Source: Sinohyriopsis cumingii
Lineage: Eukaryota; Mollusca; Bivalvia; Unionida; Unionidae
Direction: 5' to 3'
Length of the DNA: 64,000 nucleotides
Assembly (NCBI GenBank): GCA_028554795.2
Contig: CM068825.1
Location: forward strand, 92,226,951-92,290,950
Both the position numbers and the translations under genes were made by a program. The notes under the pieces were generated by a model. That model was not told the origin of the DNA. It did no database searches and saw only the letters and a program-made list of their open reading frames with translations. Shown here piece after piece: positions 28,205 to 39,522 of this stretch (the first letter of the stretch is position 1; the number at the start of each line of letters is the position of its first letter).

Positions 28205-28375
28205 AGTTGTTGTTGCTGTAGGGTTTAACGCCATTTTTCAGCACACGATAGGCTACACATTGCGGCCAGTTTTAGTGGTGGAGGAAGAACCCGGAAAACC
28301 CGGAAAGAACGACCGACCGACGAGAAGATACTGGCAAGATTTCTCACATACCCACATCCGGAACTATGAAAGAAG
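28205..28375 (-). mobile_element. SINE family B fragment (reversed)
   Basis: It shares GGTTTAACGCCATTTTT, CAGCACACGATAGGCTA, GGTGGAGGAAGAACCCGG and ACTGGCAAG with the SINE that the Polinton interrupts at 37.9/52.6 kb. The tRNA head is missing. It is useful as a second copy of the Polinton target: here the sequence across the insertion point is continuous. Confidence 0.8.
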
Positions 28376-28380
28376 TAACT

Positions 28381-28381
<1 letters not shown>

Positions 28382-28471
<90 letters not shown>
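28382..28471. repeat. (TA)n microsatellite
   Basis: About 90 bp of TA dinucleotides directly after a SINE B fragment. Confidence 0.95.
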
Positions 28472-28473
<2 letters not shown>

Positions 28474-29631
28474 TTCTAGACACAAAAAACACACCACAGC
28501 AATAGCTATTATTAGTGTTTGCTTCAGAATAGATGATTTACCTAAAGTTAGACAATATATACAACAGGGAATAAAGATTGAGTTATGTGCCACTGAGTGT
28601 GACATGAGGAAGATTGTCACTTTACAATCTTAGTTTTGAAAATTACTGGCAGATTTTGAATATTGAAATCAAACAGAATGATCAAGAGATTAAAAATCTG
28701 ATGTATTATTTCATCATAAAGATTTCTGACTTGAACTAGAGTTGCAAGGAGAGAACGTAATAATCTAAATGACAGAGAATGCCAACGACAAAAAATGACT
28801 GAATAAAAGCATGATGAGGATCAACGGAAACAAACTACAACATAGCAATAACGAAATTTAACGATGCAAGCAAGACGAATACATATATTGCACTCACCGA
28901 GTTTTACAATAAGTACTTTAAACGAAAAGGAAGAACAATCTTCAGAATAATGAAAATAACATGAAATGCAAATATGTTTGATGCCTTGTTGCTTCTAATA
29001 GACAAATCATGATAAGCATAAACATTAGAAATTTGAGATAACATGCAGGTAACGGGAACACACTGGTAGTGAAGCTGTAACGTTTGTTGCTTATAGAAGG
29101 AAGTTAAGAATACAACGTGATCTACAGGTTATTGCAGGTCATTGTCCATTGTATCCATGTGCTTTTCCTCGGGATTTTAGATTTGTTATTTTACTGGCCA
29201 TAGCGGCTTATTGAATGAAGGTGGCAACGGTCGCTACAAAATCAGGAAATCTCGCACAACTTGAAAATGACAAACAGAAATGAACTTCCTTTATTTTGCC
29301 ACTACATCACTGCGAAGACAATTAAAGACATCGCTTTCAATCAGTCTTAATCTTCCTTCTCCATACATAAGGTTTAATAGTGTCTTGATACTGTTTAAAA
29401 CCAGTAGAAAAAATGATCCAGTAAATTTGCAACATAGAAGATTTCGGTGACAAAAGTTAGTCTGCCATACATAGCTTATTCCCAAGGAGTTATAGAACTG
29501 TATTTCTTCGCTGAGGAACAAAAACACGGAAATTAGTAATGTAGGTAATATTAATTTTTCCAATGATATTCATTGAATCCAATTTGATTTGAGAAACTGA
29601 GAAACACTTAAGATAACAGGCTGAAAACCTG

Positions 29632-29635
<4 letters not shown>

Positions 29636-29711
<76 letters not shown>
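29636..29711. repeat. (TA)n microsatellite
   Basis: About 75 bp of TA repeats, left of a short inverted LINE fragment. Confidence 0.95.
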
Positions 29712-29714
<3 letters not shown>

Positions 29715-29732
29715 GGTTTGTTCAATATATAT

Positions 29733-29782
29733 ATATAGAAATGGACTGATCTTTGCTCCAGTGTGAGTTGTGGTGTCAAGCT

Positions 29783-29785
<3 letters not shown>
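29733..29785 (-). mobile_element. short inverted LINE fragment with internal deletion
   Basis: On the minus strand this about 50-bp piece joins a segment matching the LINE near 31726-31745 (GATAAGCTTGACACCACAA) to one matching near 30825-30855 (CTCACACTGGAGCAAAG). The two parts are adjacent here but about 900 bp apart, and in the opposite order, in the LINE. An ACCACA microhomology sits at the junction. Confidence 0.6.
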
Positions 29786-29963
<178 letters not shown>

Positions 29964-29999
29964 ATATATAGTTGATGAGACAAGATGGCCTCTATCGCT

Positions 30000-32900
30000 T
30001 AACCGGCTTGAAGCAGCTGTTCCGTTTTTTATTGCCGTTTTCATGATATTTGTGCTTGTTGCCTGTTTTCATCTTCGTTATTGTCTTCATTATGTATTGG
30101 CTGTTAAATTCGTATGTGTTTCTTCATCTCCTTGTTTTAGAAACGAGAACAATTAGACTTTTTCTCAGCTGTCTTGCTCCACTGTTTTTAACAAACCGTC
30201 ATCACGTGATACTCGCCCGTTTATGCTACGATGGACCCTCATTAATTGCTTTAAATGATCACTCCTTGGCTCTTCACGCTATATTGTGCTCTAGACAAAA
30301 GAACTATGACTACATTCATCATTACCTAAATGTAAACAGAAGCGAAAAAAAAAAAAACGTTGTTTCAAAGCTGGCCGGCGTAGAACAGGAAGAAGAATCC
30401 CAGTTTCCCCTCTTATTTCGGCTCAACAAGTTAAAAAAATTTCGACCGTTAATTTAGATAACCTAATTCAAATCCCTATATTAATTCGTCAACCTTTGTG
30501 TCAGCTTTCCAAGAAATACCTCTACGCATTGCATTATTCAATGCCCAGTCAGTAGGACCACCGGAAAAGCGCACAGATATAGCTAATTTTATCAACGACC
30601 AAAATGTTGACATATTTTTCCTGACAGAAACATGGCTAAAAACAGAAGGCGATGAACCCAAGTGTGCGGATCTAATACCCACTGGTTACTCCATCAAGTC
30701 GTTACCCGTAATTCTCGCGGAGGTGGAATTGCTGTCATCACAAAGAACTCCATGATAAAACGTCTTAACTACACCACAACATTCAATTTCGACCACATAT
30801 CGTTTGAACTAGTCCAAACCACACTCACACTGGAGCAAAGGTCAGTCCATTTTTTCTGCCTATACCGCCCTCCTCTTAGTAGAAAAAAACAAGCTTGCTG
30901 ACTCTCTCTTTTTGGAGCAGTTTCCGAATCTCCTGGGCTATTGAAATTCGATAGGTGGCAACCTGATTATTCTTTGAGATTTCAACTTTCACTTTGACTG
31001 TCCCAGAAACTCAAATACATCAAAACTCATAGATTCCATTAATGTTTTCAACCTCAAACAGTCAGTTAACCAACCCACCCATAAACATGGTCACATTTTA
31101 GACTGGATTCTTCATAGACCTGATGACAACATTCAACGGTCCTCCCTGGTATCCCATGACCTTGCATCAGATCACCTCTGCATTATATGCCATCTTGACG
31201 TATCAGTCCCTAACAATCTACCTTTATCTGCTACTAAGAGAAACCTCCGTATGATAAATAGAATCAAACTAATGCACGACAAGCTAACCTAACAACTTGC
31301 TTACCTCCTACAGCAGAACAACTCGATAACTGCCTGCGTTCATTGCTTGACAAACATGCCCCAGCTACCAAGTGCAGAGTATCAATTCAAAAGTGTTCTC
31401 CATGGTATAGCAGTGTTAGGGACCAGCTTTGCATTGCTAGAAGAGACCGCCGTAAAGCTGAGAGGCTCTGGCTTTCCACCAGACTCACTATTCATAAGCA
31501 AGGCTATGAAGTCGCTAAGAAGAATGTCACAAATATAGTCTATGCAGCGGAATCAGCCCACTACACTACTAAGATCATGGAAAGTTCCAGCTGCAAAGAA
31601 CTCTTTGCTCTTACTAACAAGCTAATGTCAAGGAACAAATCAACACCACTTCCAACTACCTTTTCTCCAGTCGACTTTCAAAACATGTTTGCAGATTTCT
31701 TCCGTGACAAAGGACAAACCATTAGAGATAAGCTTGACACCACAATTTCAATTGACTCGTCGTCACCATACAGTTGGGATACAGAATTTGAGCGGCAAAC
31801 ATTAGCAGCATTTGAATCTGTCTCTATGGATTTTGTACATACAATCCTGATGAAGAGTGCACCAAAGTCATGTTAACTTGATCCAATTCCAATATCACTG
31901 CTGCTTGAGTGCTTAGATCCAGTATTGCCTTCACTAATTGATGTAATTAATACCTCTCTCTCATCCGGGGAATTCCTATCATTTTTCAAAACTGCCATTG
32001 TAAAGCCTCTGCTGAAGAAACCAACACTAGACCATAACGATTTAAAGAACTACCGCCCAGATTCTAATCTCCCATTCATATAACAAATCTTAGAAAAGGT
32101 TGTTTTATCCCAGCTTGTATCTCATCTAAATTCAAACAGTCTTTTTAGCAATGTACAATCTGCATATCGCCCTTACCACAGTACTGAAACTACTCTTCTA
32201 AAAGTAGTTAATGACATTCTCTCTGCGTTGGATAGCGGAAAGATTACAGTCCTCACCCTCCTTGATTTGTCTGCAACATTTGACACAATAGACCATGATA
32301 TATTACTTCAACGTCTCCAGCATGTATTTGGCATTCATGATGCTACCTTACTGTGGTTCAAGTCTTACTTGGTCAACAGGACACAAATTGTATCTGCAAA
32401 TGGAATACACTCCAGCCGAGTTGATCTATGTTGTGGTGTTCCACAGGGGTCTGTTCTTGGACCTGTTCTCTTCATTCTGTACACTCAGCCGCTCTCAAGT
32501 GTCATAGATCATCATCCAGTGTCTCACCAATTGTACGCTGATGACACCTAAATATACAAATCTAGCCACCCAACTGAAGTTGATGCTACCATCCAAGGTG
32601 TAGAGAGGTGCATTTCTGATGTGAAATCATGGATGACATGTAACAAGCTACAGATGAATGATGATAAAACTGAGGCCATTCTGATCACAACACAAAGACT
32701 TTCTCATTCACATCCTTTACCTCAAACAATAAGTATCAGCAACGCCAAATTTAAATTCACACAATCAGTACGAAACCTAGGTGTTACTCTGGACAGTACT
32801 CTCACATTGCACCAACATGTCATGAACATATGCAAGGCTGCATATCATGAGCTGAAACGTATCAGCTCTATTCGCAGATATGTTTCAGTTGATGCCACTA

Positions 32901-33589
32901 AAACACTTGTGTGTTCATTAGTACTTTCAAGACTGGACTATTGTAACTCAATTATGTCTGGTTCATCTCAATATCTACTCCAGAACTTAAAAAGGTTCAA
33001 AACACAGCTGCTCGGATCATACTTAGAGTACCACGATCAGAACACACCTCCCCACTGCTCTGTACCCTACACTGGCTATTCATTCGATCCAGAATCAAAC
33101 ACAAAATTTGTTCTCTGTGCTACGTTTCACTGTCGGACTCTAGTCCAACATACCTATCCGACCTCACCCATGTGTACACACCAGCAATATACTTACGCTC
33201 CTCCTCTGATAATCGTATACTCATTATTCCCACTATGAAAACAAAATCATATGGACAGCGTTCTTTTGCATACCAAGGCCCAGCAACGTGGAATGAATTG
33301 CCCACTGAACTTAGACACAAAGACACAGTGATCACATTCAAGAGGGCTCTCAAAACTCACTTATTTCGATTGCAAGAACAAACTTAAAGATCTAATAATG
33401 TTTCCTACCTGAAATATTCTCAGCATGTTTTTTATTTTTTAATGTTTTTTCTAATTTCATGGTGTTTGTTTTTGTAATAATATTAGTATATGTTTTGTAT
33501 CTTATAGGTGTTGTCTAATGTTGTAAAGCGCTTAGAGCTTCTAAAGATTAGGCGCTATACAAAGTCCTCATTATTATTATTATTATTAT

Positions 33590-33594
<5 letters not shown>
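30000..33594 (+). mobile_element. non-LTR retrotransposon, L2/CR1-like LINE, degenerate
   Basis: A nearly full-length LINE: apurinic-type endonuclease then reverse transcriptase, with a 3' end reading TGTAAAGCGCTTAGAGC, GGCGCTATACAAAG and then ATT repeats. That 3' end is typical of L2-like LINEs. The 5' boundary is uncertain; sequence before 30.4 kb may be 5' UTR or the end of a first ORF. Stops and frame changes make it inactive. It lies in an intron of the C2 gene. Confidence 0.85.
30498..33387 (+). pseudogene. LINE ORF2: endonuclease and reverse transcriptase, broken
   Basis: The protein would nick target DNA and reverse-transcribe its own RNA. The N-terminal frame (from about 30500) has an endonuclease start with LFNAQSV and FLTETWL, then shifts near 30690 to the frame with SRGGGIAVI and CLYRPP. 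That second frame carries most of the protein to about 33000 with several stops. It includes the RT palm DLSATFDTIDHDILLQRL, GVPQGSVLGPVLF and active site YADD (about 32535), directly followed by a TAA that looks like a C-to-T change of CAA. A third frame at 33172-33387 holds the C-terminal domain. The endonuclease-RT order and motifs fit the L2/CR1 group. Confidence 0.85.
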
Positions 33595-33662
<68 letters not shown>

Positions 33663-33665
33663 ATA

Positions 33666-33701
<36 letters not shown>
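33570..33701. repeat. compound (ATT)n-(TA)n-(GT)n microsatellite
   Basis: ATT repeats from the LINE 3' end, then about 65 bp of TA and about 34 bp of GT. LINE tails often seed such arrays. Confidence 0.9.
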
Positions 33702-33702
<1 letters not shown>

Positions 33703-34684
33703 CGGTAACGTTGCCATTCAAAACAATTGAAAATCAAAATTTGTTTAAGCTCATACAGATGACATCACGTTGTGGAGCGCGTAAGAGTTACGTTTGAAAT
33801 AGTCTCATAAAATGATAATTTGTGTAGTACGTATCTGTGGTTTTAAAAAGGTAGCTTGAACTAAATCTAGATGGGACTGAATAGAGGCGTTTCTAATCAT
33901 ATCATTAGCAACCGTCCAAAGTTTCTGTTCAACAAGACATACGATAGGAACTGGTTTTTCAAATAAGGAAATGTGATTATGATGGACTCAGATAATAAAC
34001 TGGTCAAGTGGTTAGAGTTGCTCGCTAATTTATATCACGGAAACGATATTTTGCCTCTAATTGGTGACTGTGGGAATCTTGGCAACATGGAAAAGGAAGC
34101 AATTAATTTAACCATGCTAATTTCAGTAATGGGCATTTTCAAATATCGGCCGGTATGGTCGTTCAGAAATACATCTTTATAATCAAAACTTTAACAGAGA
34201 ATACTGTATCCTTATGATAGTCTTTAGCATCAAGTACAAGACGTCATTGGAAACGATGTCTGAAGAGAATCATTTGATACTAGATGAACTGAAAGGAGTA
34301 AAAGTTGATACTTTGAAACAAAACCAAATAAACAAACTTTTAATTAGACATGAGTTTCCAATTCAGTCCAAAATATTTACGTGAAGGCGATGGTAATACG
34401 TTTACGTTGTCAACTAAAATATTTGAAATTTTTATATTATTATTATTATTATTATTAATATTATTAGTTTTAAAATCTTTATCTTTTACACTGATATATG
34501 CTTACTAATACAAACAAATCAATATGTACGCTTCCCTCCGAGAATATGAGACCTAAGTGCAGTGTTAAATATCCAATACTTCGTGCTTTCGCTTATTTCC
34601 TACACCAATTTAATTTATAAAATGTCATTCAATGAATCTTCCATTTCACTTCTGTTCATTGTGTTCGTAGGTATTGTTCTGTCA

Positions 34685-34689
<5 letters not shown>

Positions 34690-34723
<34 letters not shown>
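34690..34723. repeat. (TC)n microsatellite
   Basis: About 17 TC dinucleotides just left of a SINE A insertion. Confidence 0.9.
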
Positions 34724-34729
<6 letters not shown>

Positions 34730-34751
34730 AGGGTATATTGTCACATTTAAT

Positions 34752-34910
34752 CTGATCAGTCTGGTGTTGATGTGATGTGATTTGGATTTTTAACGTAGCT
34801 TTAACAATTTTCCAGTCATATCGCTACGATGTCTGCAATGTGGCAGTTTATAGTGATGTCTAGCACTGGGGCATCATGCCGCAGACATGTAGCATGCTGA
34901 TCAGTCTGGT
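34752..34910 (-). mobile_element. 5'-truncated SINE family A with target-site duplication
   Basis: The reversed tail and body of family A are flanked by an exact 14-bp direct repeat, CTGATCAGTCTGGT, at 34752-34765 and 34897-34910. The repeat is the expected target-site duplication of LINE-driven retroposition. The head is missing, as in 5' truncation. Confidence 0.85.
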
Positions 34911-35345
34911 TATGCTTTACTAAATAGAAAATATCTCTCATGTAACACACTCGTTATCTTCTAATAATTTAATCAGTTTATATCATTCTGCTGAAAATAT
35001 ACTCCAATCCATATGTAATAATTTCCAGTAATATTTAAACACCTTTAGTGACATGAAACACACAACGGTAGTCTGCAATATTCTCCAAGAGCAACAAATT
35101 TGTTCGTATTATGTGATATACATATTTTGTACGTTTACTGACAAGCTGTTGAATAATTTTGATACATTCTGAATACATGCGTCCCAAATTTCAGAACTAT
35201 AGCATAATATAGGTTTTGCTCTAATATGAACAAGTTTTAAACGCATCTACACTAATAGCACTATGTATATAAATATTACCTTACAAGACTGATAAGTGAC
35301 TAGTGAATGCAGGTAAAGCATTCAAGGATAAATCTCTCTGCACTG

Positions 35346-35347
<2 letters not shown>

Positions 35348-35407
<60 letters not shown>
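35348..35407. repeat. (TA)n microsatellite
   Basis: About 60 bp of TA dinucleotides about 400 bp before the next coding exon. Confidence 0.95.
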
Positions 35408-35412
<5 letters not shown>

Positions 35413-35797
35413 CAAATTAGTCAGACAAGAGAAATATGGTACACTTTTTATTGTGATTTTGCAGTACCACAATTATAGCTTTTTCTTCATAGAAAGGTTT
35501 GATTAGCACGATAGTAGATGACTTACTGCTATCGTAAACATACATGATGGGTGCACAGACTATATAAATTATGGAATCTGAAGATAGTTGGGTTTATTCA
35601 ACTGAAGTCTCGCAAATTTTCTGTTTTTTTATCATAAAGTGTTCAAATACTGTTAACGCATTTGGTTTGCAATGCTATTTCATATTTTGTAAAAATTAAT
35701 TTTACCCCAGTGGTCTCGCATTCATATCTTATCATCCAATGATCACACCAAACACTCATACCAAAAGTAATCTAAAAATATATTTATATTTTTTCAG

Positions 35798-35912
35798 TTG
35801 CATCAAGGTGATATTCGAATAACTGGATGTTACCAACCAGTTGCTGGAAAAATTGCATTTAGTGTGATAGAAGCCAGGAACATCCCCCGCGTGTCTCTTC
35901 TAGGAACCGTCA
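35798..35912 (+). CDS. tandem C2-domain protein, start of C2B
   Basis: The acceptor TTTTTCAG ends at 35797 and the donor GTAAGT starts at 35913. The exon is phase 0 at the start and leaves one base. It encodes the linker and first strands of the second C2 domain (GKIAFSVIEARNIPRVSL), the usual G-K-L-x-V-x-V-x-E-A-x-N-L pattern. The preceding GDIRITGCYQPVA resembles the strand that opens synaptotagmin C2B domains. Confidence 0.85.
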
Positions 35913-36643
35913 GTAAGTCGGATTAATAGATTTATTCATTTTAACTCAATATTCATGAAATACACTTAAACAGTTTGTCTTATTTCCGCTGTATACATTC
36001 CTACAGCATCAAGAAAATACGTGTTGAATTCATATAGAATCTAGCAGTTTTTCTGTTTCACCCTGCATTCTTGTAAGTTTAATCTTCAGGCCTGAGGAAT
36101 TTATAGCGATCAAGGCGAAGGATCATTTGTGTATGAAATGTTGAAAGTACAAAATATTATAAGAGAATAATGCTATGAAGATTGTGCATCAAAATTGTAC
36201 TTCAATATAATTTCTTAAATTTCAAAGAAATATAAATTGAATTTTATCTTATCGTAATATTCATAAGGAAGTCCAGTGATTAATACATCCACCCACCCCC
36301 TACCCATGCACCCACCCATGGAAATGATAGTTAATATGGCTATGTCTGAAAATCGCTATGGCCATAAATAATCCTACGATAGACATGAGACATGCAGTAA
36401 AGTAATATTTATGTAATGATATAATGAATCCTGCTTGCTTTAGTTGAAAATAAACTTTCAAATTTGGGTTTTAAGACATAGATATACCTTATTATAATGT
36501 GGAAAATATTTGTATTTACGAAACAAGCTATCTGAGAAACCTTTTAAAGACAATTTTTTATCTCTGATTGAAATTATATAATTTATATATTACATTCAAG
36601 TCTAGTTTCGAACTTATAAATCAATGCAATCAATTTATTTTAG
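35913..36643 (+). other. intron
   Basis: About 730 bp of AT-rich intron with a short C-rich stretch near 36290. Nothing else is seen. Confidence 0.7.
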
Positions 36644-36849
36644 ATCCATATGTTAAAGTGGAGATGTACGTCAACGGAATACGTGAAGCTAAACACAAGA
36701 CAAAGGTCCGGCAAAATACACAGGATCCACTGTGGAATCATCCTTGCGTATTCGATATCAACCGAGAAAATCCGAAGCTTCTGGGTCATATGTTTATTTT
36801 TCATGTGATTCACAAGGATATGATGATGGGCGTCCAGAAAATTGGTCAG
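36644..36849 (+). CDS. tandem C2-domain protein, C2B core
   Basis: The acceptor TATTTTAG ends at 36643 and the donor GTACTA starts at 36850. Two leading bases complete an Asn codon, giving NPYVKVEMYVNG. A basic strand (KHKTKVRQNTQDPLWN) follows, matching the poly-basic K-x-K-T-x-x-x-x-x-T-x-N-P-x-x-N region of synaptotagmin C2B. Loop 3 reads HVIHKDMMMG rather than a D-x-D series, so calcium binding looks unlikely. It ends in phase 0. Confidence 0.85.
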
Positions 36850-37860
36850 GTACTAACTAGATTTTATGGATATCGCCTACACTTTATGGAGAGTCCCTTT
36901 TAAATTTAGAGGTATCTTTATTTTCGTGTAAACATCTGCCAGTTAGATGTTTCTATATACGAAAAATAAAAATGCTAGCTGTCTATATGGTATTAATCTA
37001 TATCTCTTACTATTTTGTATGTGCGATTTAAATAAATTTACTCGCACACATATTAAGTGGAAAGTAAAAGTGAGCTTTTGCTGATGTGTTTGTCTCTCAT
37101 CACTCAGGTGGAGTATTGCGTTTGGTTCTTAGTGAAAGGTACTTGTTCTACATATAGACTAAGAGAGCCTTTTTACAAAACAAAATGAGCTGTCTTAAAT
37201 TATTCTTTGAAGTTGTGAATTATTGGAAGCATATATTCGTATTAAAGTAGATTTTCAAATTACGACGTATTTGGAACATATTTTCGTGCAAAGCTAGGTT
37301 TAAATCACGAACAAAACTATTGTACTTACTTAGCACTGACAAGGTAGGAGGCTCTGAAACAATGTCAAAAAAGGCCCCATCTCCAATATATGTTACCATT
37401 TTATTGAATTGCGGGGCCCTCTGCCGGGCTGGGGCCCTAGAGCAATTGCTCCATTCGCTCGTCTTTTGATCCGGTCATGCCCTTAGCCCATCCGTTCCTG
37501 CCATCCCAGTTCTAAGGCTTGGATCAAGGTGGGAGTTAAAAATATGACTAGCTGAGTGTAGAGTACAACACATTTCAAAGCAATTGACTTTGTACACTAT
37601 TATGCAAGACTGAGTTTATGATAACACAAAACATTCTTGCACGATAATGTACGCGGAGTAATGTCACAAGGACGATACAATGTGCAATTATGTTCCTCAT
37701 AGGGCGATTATCTTCATCATCATGCGATTAATTTAGGATTCACGTTAGATTGTTGAACAATAAAGTTTGTATGCGAACAGTGATACAGCTGCCGTTAAAG
37801 TGTGTGTGTGCGTACGTGCGTGCGTGTGTAAGTGTGTGGGTGGATAGATAGAGAGATAGA
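36850..37860 (+). other. left part of last intron
   Basis: About 1 kb of intron, ending in a GT-rich stretch and GATA/GAGA simple repeats from about 37798. I see no gene. The intron continues beyond the Polinton to 55765, 18.9 kb in all. Confidence 0.65.
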
Positions 37861-37997
37861 GAGAGAGTTGTTATTGTTGTTGTTGTTGTTGTGTTTAACG
37901 CCATTTTTAAGCACACGATAGGCTATACATGGCTGCCAGTATTAATGGTGGAGGAAGAACCCGGGAAATCCCCAGAAAGAACCACCGACCCTCGAGA
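37861..37997 (-). mobile_element. SINE family B, left half interrupted by the Polinton
   Basis: Reversed SINE body: a GTT-repeat tail, TTTAACGCCATTTTTAAGC, ACACGATAGGCTATACATGG and GGTGGAGGAAGAACCCGG. It stops at the Polinton terminus, and the rest, including the tRNA-like head, resumes at 52611. GA repeats flank both outer ends, so the SINE entered a GA-rich tract. Confidence 0.85.
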
Positions 37998-38262
37998 AGC
38001 AGCAGGGGGGGGCGAATCCGACATTTTGTCCAAACGTCATTTGGCTTAATTAGTACTTTCTGCACTCAGCGGATCCGGTGTCGTCAGCGCCTGGTAAAAA
38101 AAAAACGACGTCGTCGTCGTTGTCATCGTCGAGGGGCCAAATCGACAATTCTCCGGACGTCATTTGGTTTAATTAATACCTTCTGCGCGCCGATCCCAGC
38201 GTCGTCAGCGTCCGGTAAGCACAGCGACGACCGCGTCGATGTCATCGCCCCCCCTGCTGCTA
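37998..38262 (+). repeat. left terminal inverted repeat of the Polinton
   Basis: It matches the reverse complement of about 52366-52610. It begins AGCAGCAGGGGGG and its inner end reads CCCCCCTGCTGCT, so the TIR is itself bounded by an inverted pair. Inside are two diverged tandem subunits, 123 bp apart, each with ACGTCATTTGG, TTAATTA and GTCGTCAGCG. Confidence 0.9.
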
Positions 38263-38278
38263 AGTGGCTACTTGCAAT

Positions 38279-38953
38279 TTAACCGAATATTTGGTCAAGT
38301 CCGATACGATATCGTGTCCGAGGGTCATGTAAATTTATCGTTACAAATCCATGTGGGGTCGACTGAGCATGACTAAAAAAGTTTCGAAAAACATTAAAGT
38401 CCATGTCACCGCCGCACCATGTCTGCCAAATATTTCGTAGCGTGTGTGTATCAACGCCGTTGAATACAGCAAGAATATTACAGTTGTCTCTGATTACTTT
38501 TGGAATCTGAGTGTATCGTTGAGTGACATATATCACGTCAGTGTTTTTATGCCTGCCTCTGGAAAATATCTTAGCTGGGTTTTTTTGATTGTCTAACATA
38601 ACATCATCGTACACGACTAGATTGTTAACGTCGCCATCAATATCATCGATACCTGGTGCATCATTGATATCTGTAATAAACTCAATAACATTTTTTTTAG
38701 CGATCGCTGATGCATTCTCGTTGAAATCTTTCAACACCTCGTAGCATCGTTGATCATCTACGCTAGGAGCAACCAAATACAACTTATCCCACTTCATCCA
38801 TCTCATTATTAAATTAAGTAGCAATTGCGTCTTGCCGGATCCAGATGGTCCGATGATAATCATCCGGATCGAGTTTGGTAACGCTGCAACATGCTTAACT
38901 GGTTCTCTTGTTTTAGTCGCTGAAAAGTCAATTATATTCATGTCTCTATACAT
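38279..38953 (-). CDS. A32-like DNA-packaging ATPase
   Basis: A 224-residue FtsK/HerA-superfamily ATPase that would drive genome packaging into capsids. Walker A is IIIGPSGSGKTQLLLNLI (about residues 31-48). Walker B is NLVVYDDVML (about residues 112-121). Sensor-like segment YVTQRYTQIPKVIRDN follows. Length and motif order match Polinton, adintovirus and virophage ATPases. The stop lies 17 nt inside the left TIR. The start codon is only 5 bp from the divergent DUF5679/PLA2 start, so the two share one promoter region. No break is seen in this gene. Confidence 0.93.
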   Translation of the reverse strand: MYRDMNIIDFSATKTREPVKHVAALPNSIRMIIIGPSGSGKTQLLLNLIMRWMKWDKLYLVAPSVDDQRCYEVLKDFNENASAIAKKNVIEFITDINDAPGIDDIDGDVNNLVVYDDVMLDNQKNPAKIFSRGRHKNTDVIYVTQRYTQIPKVIRDNCNILAVFNGVDTHTLRNIWQTWCGGDMDFNVFRNFFSHAQSTPHGFVTINLHDPRTRYRIGLDQIFG

Positions 38954-38958
38954 AAATT

Positions 38959-39497
38959 ATGGATCTATATTGTGTGAAGTGTAGAGTGCGTACTGGCACA
39001 AATGATATGACAACCGTTACAACAAGAAATAATAGATCAGCACTTACTGGTAAGTGTGTACAGTGCGGTACAAATAAATTTAGATTTATTTCTATTAAAC
39101 CCGGGGATGTTTTAAAAAAAAGCGAGGAGGTGACATTGCAGCCAAGTTATCAAAACTCCCCGGAACCCCGTGGGCAAAGTATCCAGGAGAAAAGCACCTC
39201 CCAGGATATAGCTACTGTGGCCCCGGAACGCGATTAGATATCAGACTCGATGATCAAAATCAGCCCAAACCCGGTGAGTATCCAATAAACGCTATCGATA
39301 AGGCGTGTCATGCTCATGATGTTGCTTACAAAAGTAGCGATCTGCAACAGCGTCATATCGCGGACGTAAAATTAATTCACGCGCTAAATGCTATTCCTGA
39401 TAAATCCTTCAAAGAAAAATTGGCCTCATGGTTGGTAAAATCGGCTATGAAAGGTAAATTAATGATTGGAAGCGGAGCTTCTCGCGCTGGTAATTGA
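38959..39497 (+). pseudogene. DUF5679 zinc domain plus parvovirus-type phospholipase A2, -1 frameshift
   Basis: The first frame (38959-39237) starts MDLYCVKCR with a later GKCVQCGTNKFRF, the two CxxC pairs of a DUF5679 zinc-binding domain. The matching continuation lies in the -1 frame and ends at 39497. It carries a phospholipase A2 domain of the kind in parvovirus VP1: YCGPGT calcium loop (about 39196) and catalytic HDVAY at 39315-39329. In parvoviruses this activity helps particles leave endosomes; here the role is inferred. The frames meet at a T4A8 run (39110-39121) that contains T TTA AAA in register, a possible ribosomal slippage site. The alternative is a one-base indel. Only 25 nt separate its stop from the integrase start. 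Confidence 0.8.
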
Positions 39498-39508
39498 AAA
39501 CGCTAGCG

Positions 39509-39518
39509 TTTATAATAA
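39509..39518 (+). promoter_or_regulatory. start-site motif TTTATAATAA before integrase
   Basis: An exact TTTAYAATAA match 4 nt before the ATG at 39523. The same motif precedes other Polinton genes, which is why I choose this start over an upstream non-ATG codon. Confidence 0.6.
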
Positions 39519-39522
39519 CAAC

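Noticed and set aside
30050-30457. 135-codon plus-strand frame before the LINE endonuclease
   Set aside because: Its start is hydrophobic and low in complexity and its end is out of frame with recognisable LINE sequence; it is probably LINE 5' sequence read in a wrong frame.
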